Positions 18,619 through 28,207 are shown, counted from the first letter of the stretch. The stretch is DNA of 64,000 bases from Streptococcus oralis subsp. dentisani (GCF_007475365.1 NZ_CP034442.1:124001-188000); one strand, 5' to 3'. Numbers and translations are program-made. The notes: a model not told the origin generated them from the letters alone.

Positions 18619-19366
18619 AACCAAGAGACTCTCTCTTCTTATCTGGATTCCAGATAAAGCTTGCGATGAAGGTAAAGATAATCGTTAGGATACCAACAAT
18701 CACAGCAAGGAAGAGGGCAGGGATGCGGACAAACCACCAGAGTGGATTTGGTTTTTTATCATTGTGCCATTGCTTGGTTTCTTCGTCCAAACGTTGGAAT
18801 TCTGCTTGGATACGGTCTGCAACCATTTCAATCCCTTCATCATTCATTTTCTTGATGTCTGAGATATCGATAGGATTTCCAAAGTTCATATCGACACGTT
18901 CACGGCTGACCAAGCCTTTCAAGGTCATAGGGCCTGTGTAGGTGACAGGCATGATACGGACCTTAGCCATTTTAGCAATCAAGGCAACTCCCCCCTTGAC
19001 ATCGTTTGAGTGACGGCTCCCACTTGGAAACATGATGAGAGAGCGGTCGCTTTTTTTGAGGACATTGATAGGGTATTTGATGGCAGAGGCACTAGGATTT
19101 TCCCGGTCGATAGGAAAGGCGCCACACATACGGATCCACCAGCCAAAGATACGGTTGTTAAAAAGCTCTTTTTTGGCCATAAAGATGAACTGTTTTGGCT
19201 TGGTCGCAAAAGCCATGTATACTGGATCCCACCAGGTACGATGAGGTGCGACGAGGATATAGTTTTCATCTTGACTAGGGATTTTATCAGTATTGTGATA
19301 GTGGGCATTGCCATTGATGGACCACAAGATCAGCATGACTAGTCCACGCAAATAAGTATAAAACAT
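18617..19366 (-). CDS. plsC: 1-acyl-sn-glycerol-3-phosphate acyltransferase family protein
   Basis: PlsC-type acyltransferase of 249 residues. The catalytic HX4D motif is APHRTWWDP (His42, Asp47). Motif II is around CGAFPIDRE and motif III is FPSGSRH. A long hydrophobic C-terminal segment (about 210-240) anchors it to the membrane, where it would acylate lysophosphatidic acid in phospholipid synthesis. The frame is open back to 19411, but the ATG at 19366 follows AAGGAGATCTC. Another PlsC may exist elsewhere in the genome, so the exact substrate is uncertain. Confidence 0.9.
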   Translation of the reverse strand: MFYTYLRGLVMLILWSINGNAHYHNTDKIPSQDENYILVAPHRTWWDPVYMAFATKPKQFIFMAKKELFNNRIFGWWIRMCGAFPIDRENPSASAIKYPINVLKKSDRSLIMFPSGSRHSNDVKGGVALIAKMAKVRIMPVTYTGPMTLKGLVSRERVDMNFGNPIDISDIKKMNDEGIEMVADRIQAEFQRLDEETKQWHNDKKPNPLWWFVRIPALFLAVIVGILTIIFTFIASFIWNPDKKRESLG

Positions 19367-19396
19367 GAGATCTCCTTCGATTGTATTGCTTTTATT

Positions 19397-19425
19397 ATTA
19401 TACCTTATCAAAAGACTACTGGCAA
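19397..19425 (-). promoter_or_regulatory. promoter of the acyltransferase gene
   Basis: On the minus strand, TTGCCA (19420-19425) and TATAAT (19397-19402) are separated by 17 bases. Confidence 0.8.
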
Positions 19426-19482
19426 ACTTTTTCAGTTATCAGCCAACAGTTTTAGATGGGATTAGAATTCTTTTAAAAAAAA

Positions 19483-19496
19483 TGATATGATAGAAT
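19483..19496 (+). promoter_or_regulatory. overlapping extended -10 boxes of the P-type ATPase gene
   Basis: TGATATGAT (19483-19491) and TGATAGAAT (19488-19496) are both extended -10 elements. They overlap the most upstream in-frame ATG at 19487, so translation must start further down. Confidence 0.6.
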
Positions 19497-19498
19497 TT

Positions 19499-21835
19499 AT
19501 GGATAAAAATAAGATAATGGGATTAACCCAAAGAGAAGTCAAGGAAAGACAGGCTCAAGGTTTGGTCAATGACTTTACCGCATCAGCCAGTACCAGTACT
19601 TGGCAAATCATCAAACGAAATGTCTTTACCCTTTTTAACGCTTTGAACTTTGCCATTGCTTTGGCGCTAGCATTTGTACAGGCTTGGAGCAATCTGGTCT
19701 TTTTTGCGGTTATTTGCTTTAACGCTTTTTCTGGGATTGTGACCGAGCTACGGGCCAAACACATGGTGGACAAGCTCAATCTTATGACCAAGGAAAAGGT
19801 CAAAACCATCCGTGATGGCCAAGAAGTCGCTCTTAATCCGGAAGAATTGGTTCTAGGAGATGTCATTCGTTTGTCTGCTGGGGAGCAGATTCCTAGTGAT
19901 GCGCGGGTTTTAGAAGGTTTCGCAGAAGTCAATGAAGCCATGTTGACTGGTGAGAGTGATTTGGTGCAAAAGGAAGTGGACGCCTTGCTTTTGTCTGGAA
20001 GTTTCTTAGCCAGTGGGTCAGTTTTGGCTCAAGTTTACCATGTTGGGGCAGACAACTATGCTGCTAAGCTCATGCTGGAAGCTAAGACTGTGAAACCCAT
20101 CAACTCCCGTATCATGAAATCGCTGGACAAGCTAGCAGGTTTTACTGGGAAGATTGTCATTCCATTTGGTCTGGCTCTCCTCCTAGAAGCCTTGATGTTA
20201 AAAGGCTTGCCCCTCAAGTCATCCGTTGTAAATTCGTCGACAGCTCTTTTGGGTATGTTGCCCAAGGGAATCGCCCTTTTGACCATCACCTCGCTCTTGA
20301 CTGCGGTGATTAAGCTGGGTCTGAAAAAGGTTTTGGTACAGGAGATGTACTCTGTTGAGACCTTGGCGCGCGTGGATATGCTCTGTCTGGACAAAACGGG
20401 CACCATCACCCAAGGAAAGATGCAGGTGGAGGCGGTTCTTCCACTGACGGAAGTTTATGGTGAAGAAACTATTGCCAGCATCCTGACCAGCTATATGGCC
20501 CATAGTGAGGATAAAAATCCGACAGCCCAAGCGATTCGCCAGCGTTTCCAAGGACAAGTAGCCTATCCGATGCTTTCCAATCTTCCTTTCTCAAGCGACC
20601 GTAAGTGGGGAGCTATGGAGTTAGAGGGTCTGGGGACGGTTTTCTTAGGGGCACCTGAGATGTTGTTGGACAATGAAGTCCCAGAAGCCAGAGAGGCCTT
20701 GGAGCGAGGTTCTCGTGTCTTGGTCTTGGCTCTCAGTCAGGAAAAACTAAATCATCACAAACCACAGAAACCATCTGATATTCAAGCTTTGGCCTTGCTG
20801 GAGATCTTGGATCCCATTCGAGAAGGAGCCGCTGAGACCCTAGACTATCTCCGTTCTCAAGAAGTGGGACTTAAGATTATCTCTGGTGACAATTCTGTGA
20901 CCGTCTCCAGCATTGCCCAGAAGGCTGGCTTTGTAGACTATCACAGCTATGTAGATTGCTCAAAAATCACGGATGAGGAATTGATTGATATGGCTGAGAC
21001 AACAGCTATTTTCGGACGTGTTTCCCCTCATCAAAAGAAACTCATTATCCAAACCCTGAAAAAAGCGGGTCATACAACAGCTATGACAGGGGACGGTGTC
21101 AATGATATTCTGGCTCTTCGTGAAGCAGACTGTTCCATCGTGATGGCTGAGGGAGATCCGGCAACACGTCAGATTGCCAATTTGGTTCTCTTGAACTCAG
21201 ACTTTAATGATGTTCCTGAGATTCTCTTTGAAGGCCGGCGTGTGGTCAATAACATCGCCCATATCGCACCGATTTTCTTGATTAAAACCATCTATTCCTT
21301 CCTGTTAGCAGTTATCTGTATCACCAGTGTTCTTCTGGGACGGTCTGAATGGATCTTGATTTTCCCTTTCATTCCGATCCAGATTACCATGATTGACCAG
21401 TTCGTGGAAGGTTTCCCACCATTTGTTCTAACTTTTGAGCGAAATATCAAACCTGTTGAGCCAAACTTCCTCAGAAGATCCATGCTTCGTGCCCTACCAA
21501 GTGCACTTATGGTTGTGTTCAGCGTTCTCTTTGTGAAAATATTTGGAGCGAGTCAAGGTTGGTCTGAGTTAGAAATCTCAACTCTCCTCTATTATCTCCT
21601 TGGGTCTATCGGTTTCTTATCCGTATTTAAAGCCTGCATGCCATTTACCCTCTGGCGTGTCCTCTTGATTGTTTGGTCAGTAGGAGGCTTCCTGGCTACA
21701 GCTCTTTTCCCAAGAATCCAGAAACTGCTTGAAATTTCGACACTTACAGTACAAACATTCCCTGTTTATGGGGCCATGATGTTGGTCTTTACGGTGATTT
21801 TCATCTTGACAAGTCGTTACCAAGCGAAAAAATAA
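19499..21835 (+). CDS. P-type cation-transporting ATPase (CtpE-like)
   Basis: The 778-residue protein has an actuator domain with LTGES, the phosphorylation motif CLDKTGTITQ, a nucleotide domain, the hinge TGDGVNDILALREAD, and about eight to ten membrane segments. In the fourth membrane segment the usual PEGL of Ca-type pumps is PKGI (GMLPKGIALLT), so the transported ion may differ. Calcium or another divalent cation is a guess. I chose ATG 19499 because 19487 lies within the -10 box. ATG 19517 is the alternative. No clear Shine-Dalgarno is present. Confidence 0.9.
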   Translation: MDKNKIMGLTQREVKERQAQGLVNDFTASASTSTWQIIKRNVFTLFNALNFAIALALAFVQAWSNLVFFAVICFNAFSGIVTELRAKHMVDKLNLMTKEKVKTIRDGQEVALNPEELVLGDVIRLSAGEQIPSDARVLEGFAEVNEAMLTGESDLVQKEVDALLLSGSFLASGSVLAQVYHVGADNYAAKLMLEAKTVKPINSRIMKSLDKLAGFTGKIVIPFGLALLLEALMLKGLPLKSSVVNSSTALLGMLPKGIALLTITSLLTAVIKLGLKKVLVQEMYSVETLARVDMLCLDKTGTITQGKMQVEAVLPLTEVYGEETIASILTSYMAHSEDKNPTAQAIRQRFQGQVAYPMLSNLPFSSDRKWGAMELEGLGTVFLGAPEMLLDNEVPEAREALERGSRVLVLALSQEKLNHHKPQKPSDIQALALLEILDPIREGAAETLDYLRSQEVGLKIISGDNSVTVSSIAQKAGFVDYHSYVDCSKITDEELIDMAETTAIFGRVSPHQKKLIIQTLKKAGHTTAMTGDGVNDILALREADCSIVMAEGDPATRQIANLVLLNSDFNDVPEILFEGRRVVNNIAHIAPIFLIKTIYSFLLAVICITSVLLGRSEWILIFPFIPIQITMIDQFVEGFPPFVLTFERNIKPVEPNFLRRSMLRALPSALMVVFSVLFVKIFGASQGWSELEISTLLYYLLGSIGFLSVFKACMPFTLWRVLLIVWSVGGFLATALFPRIQKLLEISTLTVQTFPVYGAMMLVFTVIFILTSRYQAKK

Positions 21836-21837
21836 AG

Positions 21838-21869
21838 AAAGACTGCAATCTGTGGATTGCGGTCTTTTT
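21838..21869 (+). terminator. terminator after the P-type ATPase gene
   Basis: AAAGACTGCAATC (21838-21850) pairs with GATTGCGGTCTTT (21855-21867), with one wobble, followed by T residues. Confidence 0.88.
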
Positions 21870-21894
21870 AGGTGCAAGATTGCTAGCCGAAATA

Positions 21895-21903
21895 TGGTAT
21901 AAT
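21895..21903 (+). promoter_or_regulatory. trmK promoter, extended -10
   Basis: TGGTATAAT at 21895-21903 is a perfect extended -10 element, 34 bases before the trmK ATG. Confidence 0.75.
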
Positions 21904-21936
21904 AAAAGGTAATAGAGTTTTGGAAAGTGAGAGAAG

Positions 21937-22614
21937 ATGATTTCAAAGAGATTAGAATTGGTGGCGTCCTTTGTGCCACGGGGGGCCATTTTACTAGATG
22001 TGGGGAGTGACCATGCTTATCTGCCAATCGACTTGGTTGAAAGAGGACGAATCAAAAGTGCCATTGCAGGTGAGGTGGTGGATGGCCCCTACCAGTCTGC
22101 GGTCAAGAATGTTGAAGCTCACGGCCTAAAGGAGAAAATCCAAGTTCGTTTAGCCAATGGTTTGGCAGCTTTTGAAGAGGCAGACCAAGTATCGGTTATC
22201 ACCATTGCTGGCATGGGTGGTCGTTTGATTGCTACGATCTTGGAGGAAGGGTTGGACAAGCTAGCTAATGTAGAGCGTTTGATTCTCCAGCCAAATAATC
22301 GTGAAGACGACTTGCGTATCTGGTTGCAAGACCACGGTTTTCAGATTGTAGCAGAAAGCATTCTAGAAGAAGCTGGGAAGTTTTATGAAATTCTAGTTGT
22401 GGAAGCGGGACAAATGAAGCTATCAGCCAGTGATGTCCGCTTTGGTCCCTTCTTGTCCAAAGAAGTCAGTCCAGTCTTTATCCAAAAATGGCAAAAAGAA
22501 GCAGCTAAGCTAGAATTTGCTCTTGGCCAAATCCCAGAAAAGAATCTGGAGGAACGTCAGATTCTGGCAGATAAGATTCAAGCCATCAAGGAGGTGCTCC
22601 ATGTTAGCAAGTGA
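21937..22614 (+). CDS. trmK: tRNA (adenine(22)-N(1))-methyltransferase TrmK
   Basis: SAM-dependent methylase that makes m1A22 in bacterial tRNAs. The 225-residue protein has a Rossmann start with [16 protein letters not shown] (about 20-35), ITIAGMGG, and the motif [10 protein letters not shown]. The C-terminal part is a coiled coil. It is co-transcribed with a NIF3 gene whose start lies 14 bases inside its end, a pairing seen widely in Firmicutes. Confidence 0.95.
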   Translation: MISKRLELVASFVPRGAILLDVGSDHAYLPIDLVERGRIKSAIAGEVVDGPYQSAVKNVEAHGLKEKIQVRLANGLAAFEEADQVSVITIAGMGGRLIATILEEGLDKLANVERLILQPNNREDDLRIWLQDHGFQIVAESILEEAGKFYEILVVEAGQMKLSASDVRFGPFLSKEVSPVFIQKWQKEAAKLEFALGQIPEKNLEERQILADKIQAIKEVLHVSK

Positions 22615-23398
22615 AGTAATACAAGCTTATGAAGCTTTTTGCCCTCAGGAATTTTCTATGGAGGGAGACAGCCGTGGTCTGCAAATCGGTACTCTAGACA
22701 AGGATATCCAAAGAGTCATGGTTGCCCTTGATATTCGCGAAGAGACGGTGGCAGAGGCCATTAAAAAGGATGTAGACTTGATTATCGTCAAGCACGCGCC
22801 GATCTTTCGTCCGATAAAGGACTTGGTCGCCAGCCGTCCGCAAAATCAGATTTACATCGACCTCATCAAACATGACATTGCCGTTTATGTCAGTCATACT
22901 AATATCGACATTGTCGAGAATGGCCTCAATGACTGGTTCTGCCAGATGTTAGGAATCGAGGAGACGACTTATCTGCAGGAGACGGGCCCTGAACGTGGGA
23001 TTGGGCGGATTGGGAATATTCAGCCTCAGACCTTTGGAGAATTTGCCAGTCATGTCAAGCAAGTCTTTGGCCTAGATAGCCTTCGAATGGTGCATTATCA
23101 AGAAAGTGATTTGAAGAAGGAAATTTCAAGAGTGGCCATCTGTGGTGGTAGTGGACAGTCATTCTATAAGGATGCTTTAACAAAGGGAGCAGATGTTTAT
23201 ATAACTGGTGACATCTACTACCACACTGCCCAGGATATGTTGTCTGATGGCTTGTTGGCATTGGATCCAGGACATTATATCGAAATCCTTTTTGTAGAAA
23301 GAATCGCTGAACTCCTTACTCAATGGAAGGCAGAAAAGGGCTGGACTATTGATATCTTGCCTAGTCAGGCATCGACTAATCCTTTCCACCATATCTAG
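22601..23398 (+). CDS. NIF3-like dinuclear metal center protein (YqfO family)
   Basis: The 265-residue NIF3/DUF34 protein has conserved metal-ligand segments KHAPIF (about 64-69), SHTNID (about 96-101) and a C-terminal [10 protein letters not shown]. These proteins bind two metal ions as hexamers. They have been annotated as GTP cyclohydrolase I type 2 homologs, and the real role is unsettled. The frame is open from 22517, but AAGGAGGTG directly before the ATG at 22601 sets the start. Confidence 0.92.
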   Translation: MLASEVIQAYEAFCPQEFSMEGDSRGLQIGTLDKDIQRVMVALDIREETVAEAIKKDVDLIIVKHAPIFRPIKDLVASRPQNQIYIDLIKHDIAVYVSHTNIDIVENGLNDWFCQMLGIEETTYLQETGPERGIGRIGNIQPQTFGEFASHVKQVFGLDSLRMVHYQESDLKKEISRVAICGGSGQSFYKDALTKGADVYITGDIYYHTAQDMLSDGLLALDPGHYIEILFVERIAELLTQWKAEKGWTIDILPSQASTNPFHHI

Positions 23399-23414
23399 TT
23401 AGAAGGTGAAGACA

Positions 23415-24518
23415 ATGAAAAAAGTTGCCATTATTGGAGCAGGGATTGTGGGTGCAACAGCTGCCTACTACCTCTCGAAAGAAAGTGACCTAGAGCTGAC
23501 CGTTTTTGACCATGGACAGGGTCAGGCTACCAAGGCAGCAGCAGGAATTATCAGTCCTTGGTTTTCCAAACGCCGCAATAAAGCCTGGTACAAGATGGCG
23601 CGCTTGGGGGCTGACTTTTATGTGGATTTGTTGGCTGGTTTAGAAAAGTCTGGTAAGGAAATTGACTTTTACCAGCGTTCGGGAGTCTTTCTCCTGAAAA
23701 AGGATGAATCCAAGTTGGAAGAGCTCTATGAACTAGCCCTTCAGCGCAGGGAAGAATCTCCCTTGATAGGCCAGTTAGCTATTCTGGACCAAGCGTCTGC
23801 AAATGAATTATTCCCTGATTTGCAGGGATTTGATCGCCTGCTTTATGCTTCTGGTGGAGCGCGAGTAGATGGTCAACTCTTAGTGAATCGTCTACTAGAA
23901 GCCAGTCAGGTCAAGCTGGTCAAAGAAAAAGTGAGTCTGACACCTTTATCATCAGGTTACCAGATTGGCGAAAATGTGTTTGATCAGGTTATTTTGGCTA
24001 CGGGAGCTTGGTTGGGGGATATTTTGGAACCTTTAGGTTATGAGGTAGATGTTCGTCCCCAAAAGGGACAACTCCGAGACTATCAGATTTCTCAAGACCT
24101 AGAATCTTACCCTGTTGTCATGCCAGAAGGAGAGTGGGATTTAATTCCTTTTGCAGGCGGGAAATTGTCCCTAGGAGCTACTCATGAAAATGACATGGGA
24201 TTTGACTTGACAGTGGATGAAAGCTTGCTCCAACAAATGGAGGAAGCAGCCTTGCCTCACTACCCAGCCTTAGCTGAAGCTACTATAAGAGGTGAGCGAG
24301 TAGGAATCCGTGCCTATACCAGTGATTTTTCACCATTTTTTGGGCAAGTCCCAGGTTTAGCAGGTGTCTATGCGGCTAGTGGACTAGGGTCATCAGGTCT
24401 CACAACTGGTCCTATCATTGGTTACCACCTAGCTCAACTAATCCAAGACAAGGAGTTGACCTTGGACCCAGTAAACTATCCAATTGCAAACTATGTCAAA
24501 CGAGTAAAAAGCGAATAA
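23415..24518 (+). CDS. FAD-dependent amino-acid oxidoreductase (DadA/glycine oxidase family)
   Basis: DAO-family flavoprotein of 367 residues. The dinucleotide-binding motif is AIIGAGIVGATAA (about 5-17). The C-terminal FAD segment is around YAASGLGSSGLTTGP (about 328-342). The family oxidises D-amino acids, glycine or sarcosine, but the substrate cannot be told from sequence. The gene follows the NIF3 gene by 16 bases and has AGAAGGTGA before the ATG. Confidence 0.9.
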   Translation: MKKVAIIGAGIVGATAAYYLSKESDLELTVFDHGQGQATKAAAGIISPWFSKRRNKAWYKMARLGADFYVDLLAGLEKSGKEIDFYQRSGVFLLKKDESKLEELYELALQRREESPLIGQLAILDQASANELFPDLQGFDRLLYASGGARVDGQLLVNRLLEASQVKLVKEKVSLTPLSSGYQIGENVFDQVILATGAWLGDILEPLGYEVDVRPQKGQLRDYQISQDLESYPVVMPEGEWDLIPFAGGKLSLGATHENDMGFDLTVDESLLQQMEEAALPHYPALAEATIRGERVGIRAYTSDFSPFFGQVPGLAGVYAASGLGSSGLTTGPIIGYHLAQLIQDKELTLDPVNYPIANYVKRVKSE

Positions 24519-24578
24519 AAATTTTACTGAAATTTTAGCCTCCCCTCTAGGATGGCGAATGACATTCCCTATCAAAAA

Positions 24579-24587
24579 TGGTAAAAT
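24579..24587 (+). promoter_or_regulatory. galE promoter, extended -10
   Basis: TGGTAAAAT at 24579-24587, about 35 bases before the galE ATG. Confidence 0.6.
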
Positions 24588-24621
24588 AAGAAAAAATAAT
24601 TCGAGAATCGAGGAAAAAAAG

Positions 24622-25641
24622 ATGCAAGAAAAGATTTTGGTAACTGGCGGTGCCGGATTTATCGGAACCCACACTGTTATTGAGTTGATCCAAGCAGGTC
24701 ATCAAGTCGTTGTGGTCGATAATCTTGTCAACAGCAATTGTAAGAGTTTAGAAGTTGTTGAGAGAATTACAGGAGTTGAGATTCCTTTCTATGAAGCAGA
24801 TATCCGTGACACAGATACCCTAAGAGATATTTTCAAGCAGGAAGAGCCGACTGGTGTGATTCACTTTGCTGGTTTGAAGGCTGTTGGTGAATCAACACGT
24901 ATCCCTCTTGCCTACTATGACAACAATATCGCTGGAACTGTCAGCCTTTTGAAAGCCATGGAAGAAAACAACTGTAAGAACATCATCTTCAGTTCTTCTG
25001 CGACAGTTTACGGAGATCCTCATACAGTTCCGATCTTAGAAGATTTCCCACTTTCAGTGACCAATCCATACGGTCGTACTAAGCTCATGTTAGAGGAAAT
25101 TTTGACAGATATCTACAAAGCAGACTCAGAATGGAATGTGGTCTTGCTTCGTTACTTTAATCCAATCGGAGCGCATGAGAGTGGAGACTTGGGAGAAAAT
25201 CCTAATGGCATTCCAAACAATCTCTTGCCTTATGTTTCACAAGTGGCAGTGGGCAAACTAGAACAAGTACAAGTTTTCGGTGATGACTATGAAACTGAGG
25301 ACGGAACAGGTGTTCGTGACTATATCCACGTTGTAGACCTAGCCAAAGGTCACGTTGCAGCTTTGAAAAAACTCCAAAAAGGGTCAGGTCTTAACATTTA
25401 TAATCTTGGGACAGGTAAAGGTTACTCTGTTCTTGAAATTATCCAAAACATGGAAAAAGCGGTAGGACGTCCCATTCCTTACCGTATCGTAGACCGTCGC
25501 CCTGGTGATATCGCTGCCTGCTACTCAGACCCTGCAAAAGCCAAAGCAGAACTCGGTTGGGAAGCTGAACTCGACATCACCCAAATGTGTGAAGATGCAT
25601 GGCGCTGGCAAAGCAAGCATCCAAATGGATTTGAAGACTAA
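24622..25641 (+). CDS. galE: UDP-glucose 4-epimerase
   Basis: SDR-family enzyme interconverting UDP-glucose and UDP-galactose for surface polysaccharide and galactose metabolism. The 339 residues contain GGAGFIGTHT (NAD binding, about 8-17), the catalytic Ser in FSSSATVYG, and the YxxxK motif in NPYGRTKLM. The frame extends to 24559, but the ATG at 24622 follows GAGGAAAAAAAG and gives the canonical N-terminus. A glycosyltransferase gene follows after one base. Confidence 0.97.
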   Translation: MQEKILVTGGAGFIGTHTVIELIQAGHQVVVVDNLVNSNCKSLEVVERITGVEIPFYEADIRDTDTLRDIFKQEEPTGVIHFAGLKAVGESTRIPLAYYDNNIAGTVSLLKAMEENNCKNIIFSSSATVYGDPHTVPILEDFPLSVTNPYGRTKLMLEEILTDIYKADSEWNVVLLRYFNPIGAHESGDLGENPNGIPNNLLPYVSQVAVGKLEQVQVFGDDYETEDGTGVRDYIHVVDLAKGHVAALKKLQKGSGLNIYNLGTGKGYSVLEIIQNMEKAVGRPIPYRIVDRRPGDIAACYSDPAKAKAELGWEAELDITQMCEDAWRWQSKHPNGFED

Positions 25642-25642
25642 G

Positions 25643-26590
25643 ATGATGATTTCGATCATTGTCCCTTGTTTAAATGAAGAGGAAGTACTTCCTCTTTTTT
25701 ATCAGTCTGTTGAAGATTTGCTTCCAGAATTGGGAGCAGAGATTGAGTATGTCTTTGTGGACGATGGCTCAAGCGATGGGACCTTGGAGCTTTTGAAGTC
25801 CTATCGGGTGCAAAATCCTGCGGTACGTTATGTCTCATTCTCACGAAATTTTGGGAAAGAGGCGGCTTTATACGCAGGTTTGCAGCATGCAACTGGAGAC
25901 TTGGTGGTCGTGATGGATGCAGACCTCCAGGATCCTCCTAGTATGTTGCTCGAAATGAAAGCCTTACTAGACCAGAATGCAGACTTAGACTGTGTTGGGA
26001 CACGGAGGACCAGTCGGGAGGGAGAACCCTTCATTCGCAGCTTTTGTGCCGATCTCTTTTACCGCCTCATGCAAAAAATCAGCCCCGTAGCTCTGCCCTC
26101 GGGTGTCCGTGATTTTCGGATGATGAGAAGGTCTGTGGTGGATGCTATTTTAGCCTTAACCGAGTCCAATCGTTTTTCTAAGGGCCTCTTTGCTTGGGTG
26201 GGCTTTAAAACGCACTATCTTGACTATCCAAATGTCGAAAGACAGGCTGGCAAAACCAGTTGGAGTTTTAGGCAACTCTTTTTCTACTCGATTGAAGGGA
26301 TTCTCAACTTTTCAGATTTTCCCTTGAGTATAGCCTTTGTAGCGGGACTCCTATCTTGTTTTATTTCTTTTATGATGACTGTTTTTGTAGTGTTTCGAAC
26401 CCTTATATTGGGGAATCCGACATCTGGCTGGACCTCTCTGATGGCTGTGATTCTCTTTCTTGGAGGGATTCAACTTCTGACCATTGGGATTCTAGGCAAG
26501 TATATCAGTAAGATTTATCTAGAGACCAAAAAAAGACCACTCTATCTCATTAAAGAAAAAAGTGATCTTTCTATTTTGAAGGAAAAATAA
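25643..26590 (+). CDS. GtrB/DPM1-like family 2 glycosyltransferase
   Basis: The 315-residue membrane-associated glycosyltransferase has an N-terminal GT-A fold with IIVPCLNEEE, DDGSSDGT (about 38-45) and DADLQDPP (about 93-100), and two C-terminal membrane helices (about 230-255 and 262-290). Such proteins load a sugar on undecaprenyl phosphate for transfer outside the cell. Its place directly after galE suggests glycan decoration, with the sugar unknown. The start is ATG 25643 or 25646. The ribosome binding site is weak, so coupling to galE is likely. Confidence 0.92.
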   Translation: MMISIIVPCLNEEEVLPLFYQSVEDLLPELGAEIEYVFVDDGSSDGTLELLKSYRVQNPAVRYVSFSRNFGKEAALYAGLQHATGDLVVVMDADLQDPPSMLLEMKALLDQNADLDCVGTRRTSREGEPFIRSFCADLFYRLMQKISPVALPSGVRDFRMMRRSVVDAILALTESNRFSKGLFAWVGFKTHYLDYPNVERQAGKTSWSFRQLFFYSIEGILNFSDFPLSIAFVAGLLSCFISFMMTVFVVFRTLILGNPTSGWTSLMAVILFLGGIQLLTIGILGKYISKIYLETKKRPLYLIKEKSDLSILKEK

Positions 26591-26688
26591 CCGAAAAAGA
26601 CTATAATTTTACCTAGAAATATGCTAAACTAATAGATGAAGGGGTTAAAGTGATAAAAAGAATCTACAATATCAATCTCCCTTTTAAA

Positions 26689-26892
26689 CTATGACGGATC
26701 TTTTAGAAGTGCACGTGTAGGACAATTTTTGATGGCCTCCAGAACATCGCTGGTCTCAGCGATTTCTCTTTGCAATTCAACTGGATCATCGTAAAATCGA
26801 ACGATTCCATTATCGTGGTAATCAAAGAGTTCAGAATAGGTTTGGCAAAGCCCACAGGCGATGCATCGTTCAGGTATAAGTGTAAGTTTCAT
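26689..26892 (-). CDS. fer: ferredoxin (single iron-sulfur cluster)
   Basis: A 67-residue ferredoxin. The cluster ligands are in CIACGLCQ and a distal CPTR, an arrangement typical of single-cluster Bacillus-type ferredoxins. It is a soluble electron carrier. A flavodoxin/ferredoxin-NADP reductase is encoded at 34437. The frame opens at 26958, but MKLTLIPE at 26892 is the family start. It is divergent from the LysM gene, with 45 bases between the two starts. Confidence 0.93.
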   Translation of the reverse strand: MKLTLIPERCIACGLCQTYSELFDYHDNGIVRFYDDPVELQREIAETSDVLEAIKNCPTRALLKDPS

Positions 26893-26937
26893 ATTTATAT
26901 TGTAATAAGAAAGTTTAAAAAATACAAGGAGTAAGGT

Positions 26938-27432
26938 ATGGAAAAAGAACCATGGCAAGAAGATATTTATGAAAACAATGAGGAAGAATCAAGAACAGAG
27001 CGTCGTCGCCGTAAACAAAAGGGAAAAGGCGTTGTTGCCAATCGTGTCTTGACCGTTCTAGCTAGCCTCTTCTTTGTAATCGTTGTAGCGATGGTTGTCG
27101 TATTGATTTACCTTTCTACTGGAGGAAGTAACCGCACGGCAGCCTTGAAGGATTTTTATGATTCTTCAGCTCCATCGTCAACCTCTAAAGTGGAAGAGTC
27201 TTCTTCCTCTACTAGTAAAGTTCAAGAAACGAAAGAATCAACTCCTTCAGAAAGTAGTTCTGAAGAGCACACAGATGGGGAAGGAACACTTACTGTTCAG
27301 CCAGGAGAGGGTGAAGCCGCTCTTGCTCAACGTGCAGGGATTTCCATTGCCCAGCTAGAAGCTCTGAATCCTTCTCATATGTCATCAGGAACTTGGTTTG
27401 CCAACCCTGGTGATGTCATCAAGACTAGATAG
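26938..27432 (+). CDS. membrane-anchored LysM-like (SAG1386/EF1546 family) surface protein
   Basis: The 164-residue protein has a charged cytoplasmic N-terminus (RRRRKQKGKG) and one membrane helix (about 38-62). A Ser/Thr/Glu-rich linker (about 75-120) leads to a short C-terminal LysM-like peptidoglycan-binding domain (about 122-164) ending NPGDVIKTR. It should sit in the membrane with the LysM domain in the wall. It is transcribed with cmk, 9 bases downstream. Confidence 0.85.
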   Translation: MEKEPWQEDIYENNEEESRTERRRRKQKGKGVVANRVLTVLASLFFVIVVAMVVVLIYLSTGGSNRTAALKDFYDSSAPSSTSKVEESSSSTSKVQETKESTPSESSSEEHTDGEGTLTVQPGEGEAALAQRAGISIAQLEALNPSHMSSGTWFANPGDVIKTR

Positions 27433-27441
27433 GAGTCGGAA

Positions 27442-28116
27442 ATGAAGACAATTCAAATTGCTATTGATGGTCCTGCTTCCAGTGGTAAGAGTACGGTCGC
27501 AAAGATTATTGCTAAGGATTTTGGTTACACTTATCTCGATACGGGCGCTATGTACCGTGCTGCGACTTATATAGCGCTCAAGCACCAGTTGGATGCAGGA
27601 AATGTAGACCAACTTCTTGAGCTTCTTAACCAACACCCTATTAGTTTTGGTCGCTCAGAAACAGGTGAGCAACTTGTTTTTGTAGGGGATGTTGATATTA
27701 CTCATCCGATCCGTGAAAATGAAGTGACCAACAAGGTTTCAAGCATTGCTGCCATTCCTGAGGTGCGTGAGAAACTGGTTTCGCTCCAGCAAGAGATTGC
27801 TCAGCAAGGTGGTATTGTCATGGATGGGCGTGATATCGGGACAGTTGTATTACCACAAGCTGAACTCAAGATCTTCCTAGTAGCCTCTGTTGAAGAAAGA
27901 GCAGAGCGTCGCTACAAGGAAAATATTGCCAAAGGGATTGAGACTGACTTGGAAACTTTGAAAGAAGAGATTGCTGCGCGTGACTACAAGGATAGTCATC
28001 GTGAAACCTCACCTCTCAAACAGGCTGAGGATGCAGTTTACCTTGACACAACTGGACTAAGTATCCAAGAAGTGGTCGAAAAAATCGAATCAGAAGCAAA
28101 AAAATATATGTCCTAG
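27442..28116 (+). CDS. cmk: cytidylate kinase
   Basis: Phosphorylates CMP and dCMP. The P-loop is GPASSGKST (about 10-18), followed by [22 protein letters not shown] and [13 protein letters not shown], all hallmarks of bacterial Cmk. Length is 224 residues. It lies just after the LysM gene in a conserved fer-LysM-cmk neighbourhood. Confidence 0.97.
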   Translation: MKTIQIAIDGPASSGKSTVAKIIAKDFGYTYLDTGAMYRAATYIALKHQLDAGNVDQLLELLNQHPISFGRSETGEQLVFVGDVDITHPIRENEVTNKVSSIAAIPEVREKLVSLQQEIAQQGGIVMDGRDIGTVVLPQAELKIFLVASVEERAERRYKENIAKGIETDLETLKEEIAARDYKDSHRETSPLKQAEDAVYLDTTGLSIQEVVEKIESEAKKYMS

Positions 28117-28123
28117 GGACGAG

Positions 28124-28155
28124 AGGAGCAGGCTAGATGATGCCTGCTCCTTTTC
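28124..28155 (+). terminator. terminator after cmk
   Basis: AGGAGCAGGC (28124-28133) pairs with GCCTGCTCCT (28142-28151), followed by T residues. Confidence 0.9.
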
Positions 28156-28198
28156 TCTCTTTTGCGCGCGTTTCAAAACAGTCTTTTTGGGAGAATTT

Positions 28199-28207
28199 TG
28201 ATAAAAT
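28199..28207 (+). promoter_or_regulatory. folA promoter, extended -10
   Basis: TGATAAAAT at 28199-28207, 28 bases before the folA ATG. Confidence 0.6.

Noticed and set aside
19010..19342. Plus-strand open frame of 110 codons opposite the acyltransferase gene
   Set aside because: It is antisense to a well-supported gene with HX4D and FPSGSRH motifs, and its translation resembles nothing.
25505..25642. Longer version of the glycosyltransferase starting inside galE
   Set aside because: The extra residues are an out-of-frame reading of galE. The GT-A fold starts at 25643.
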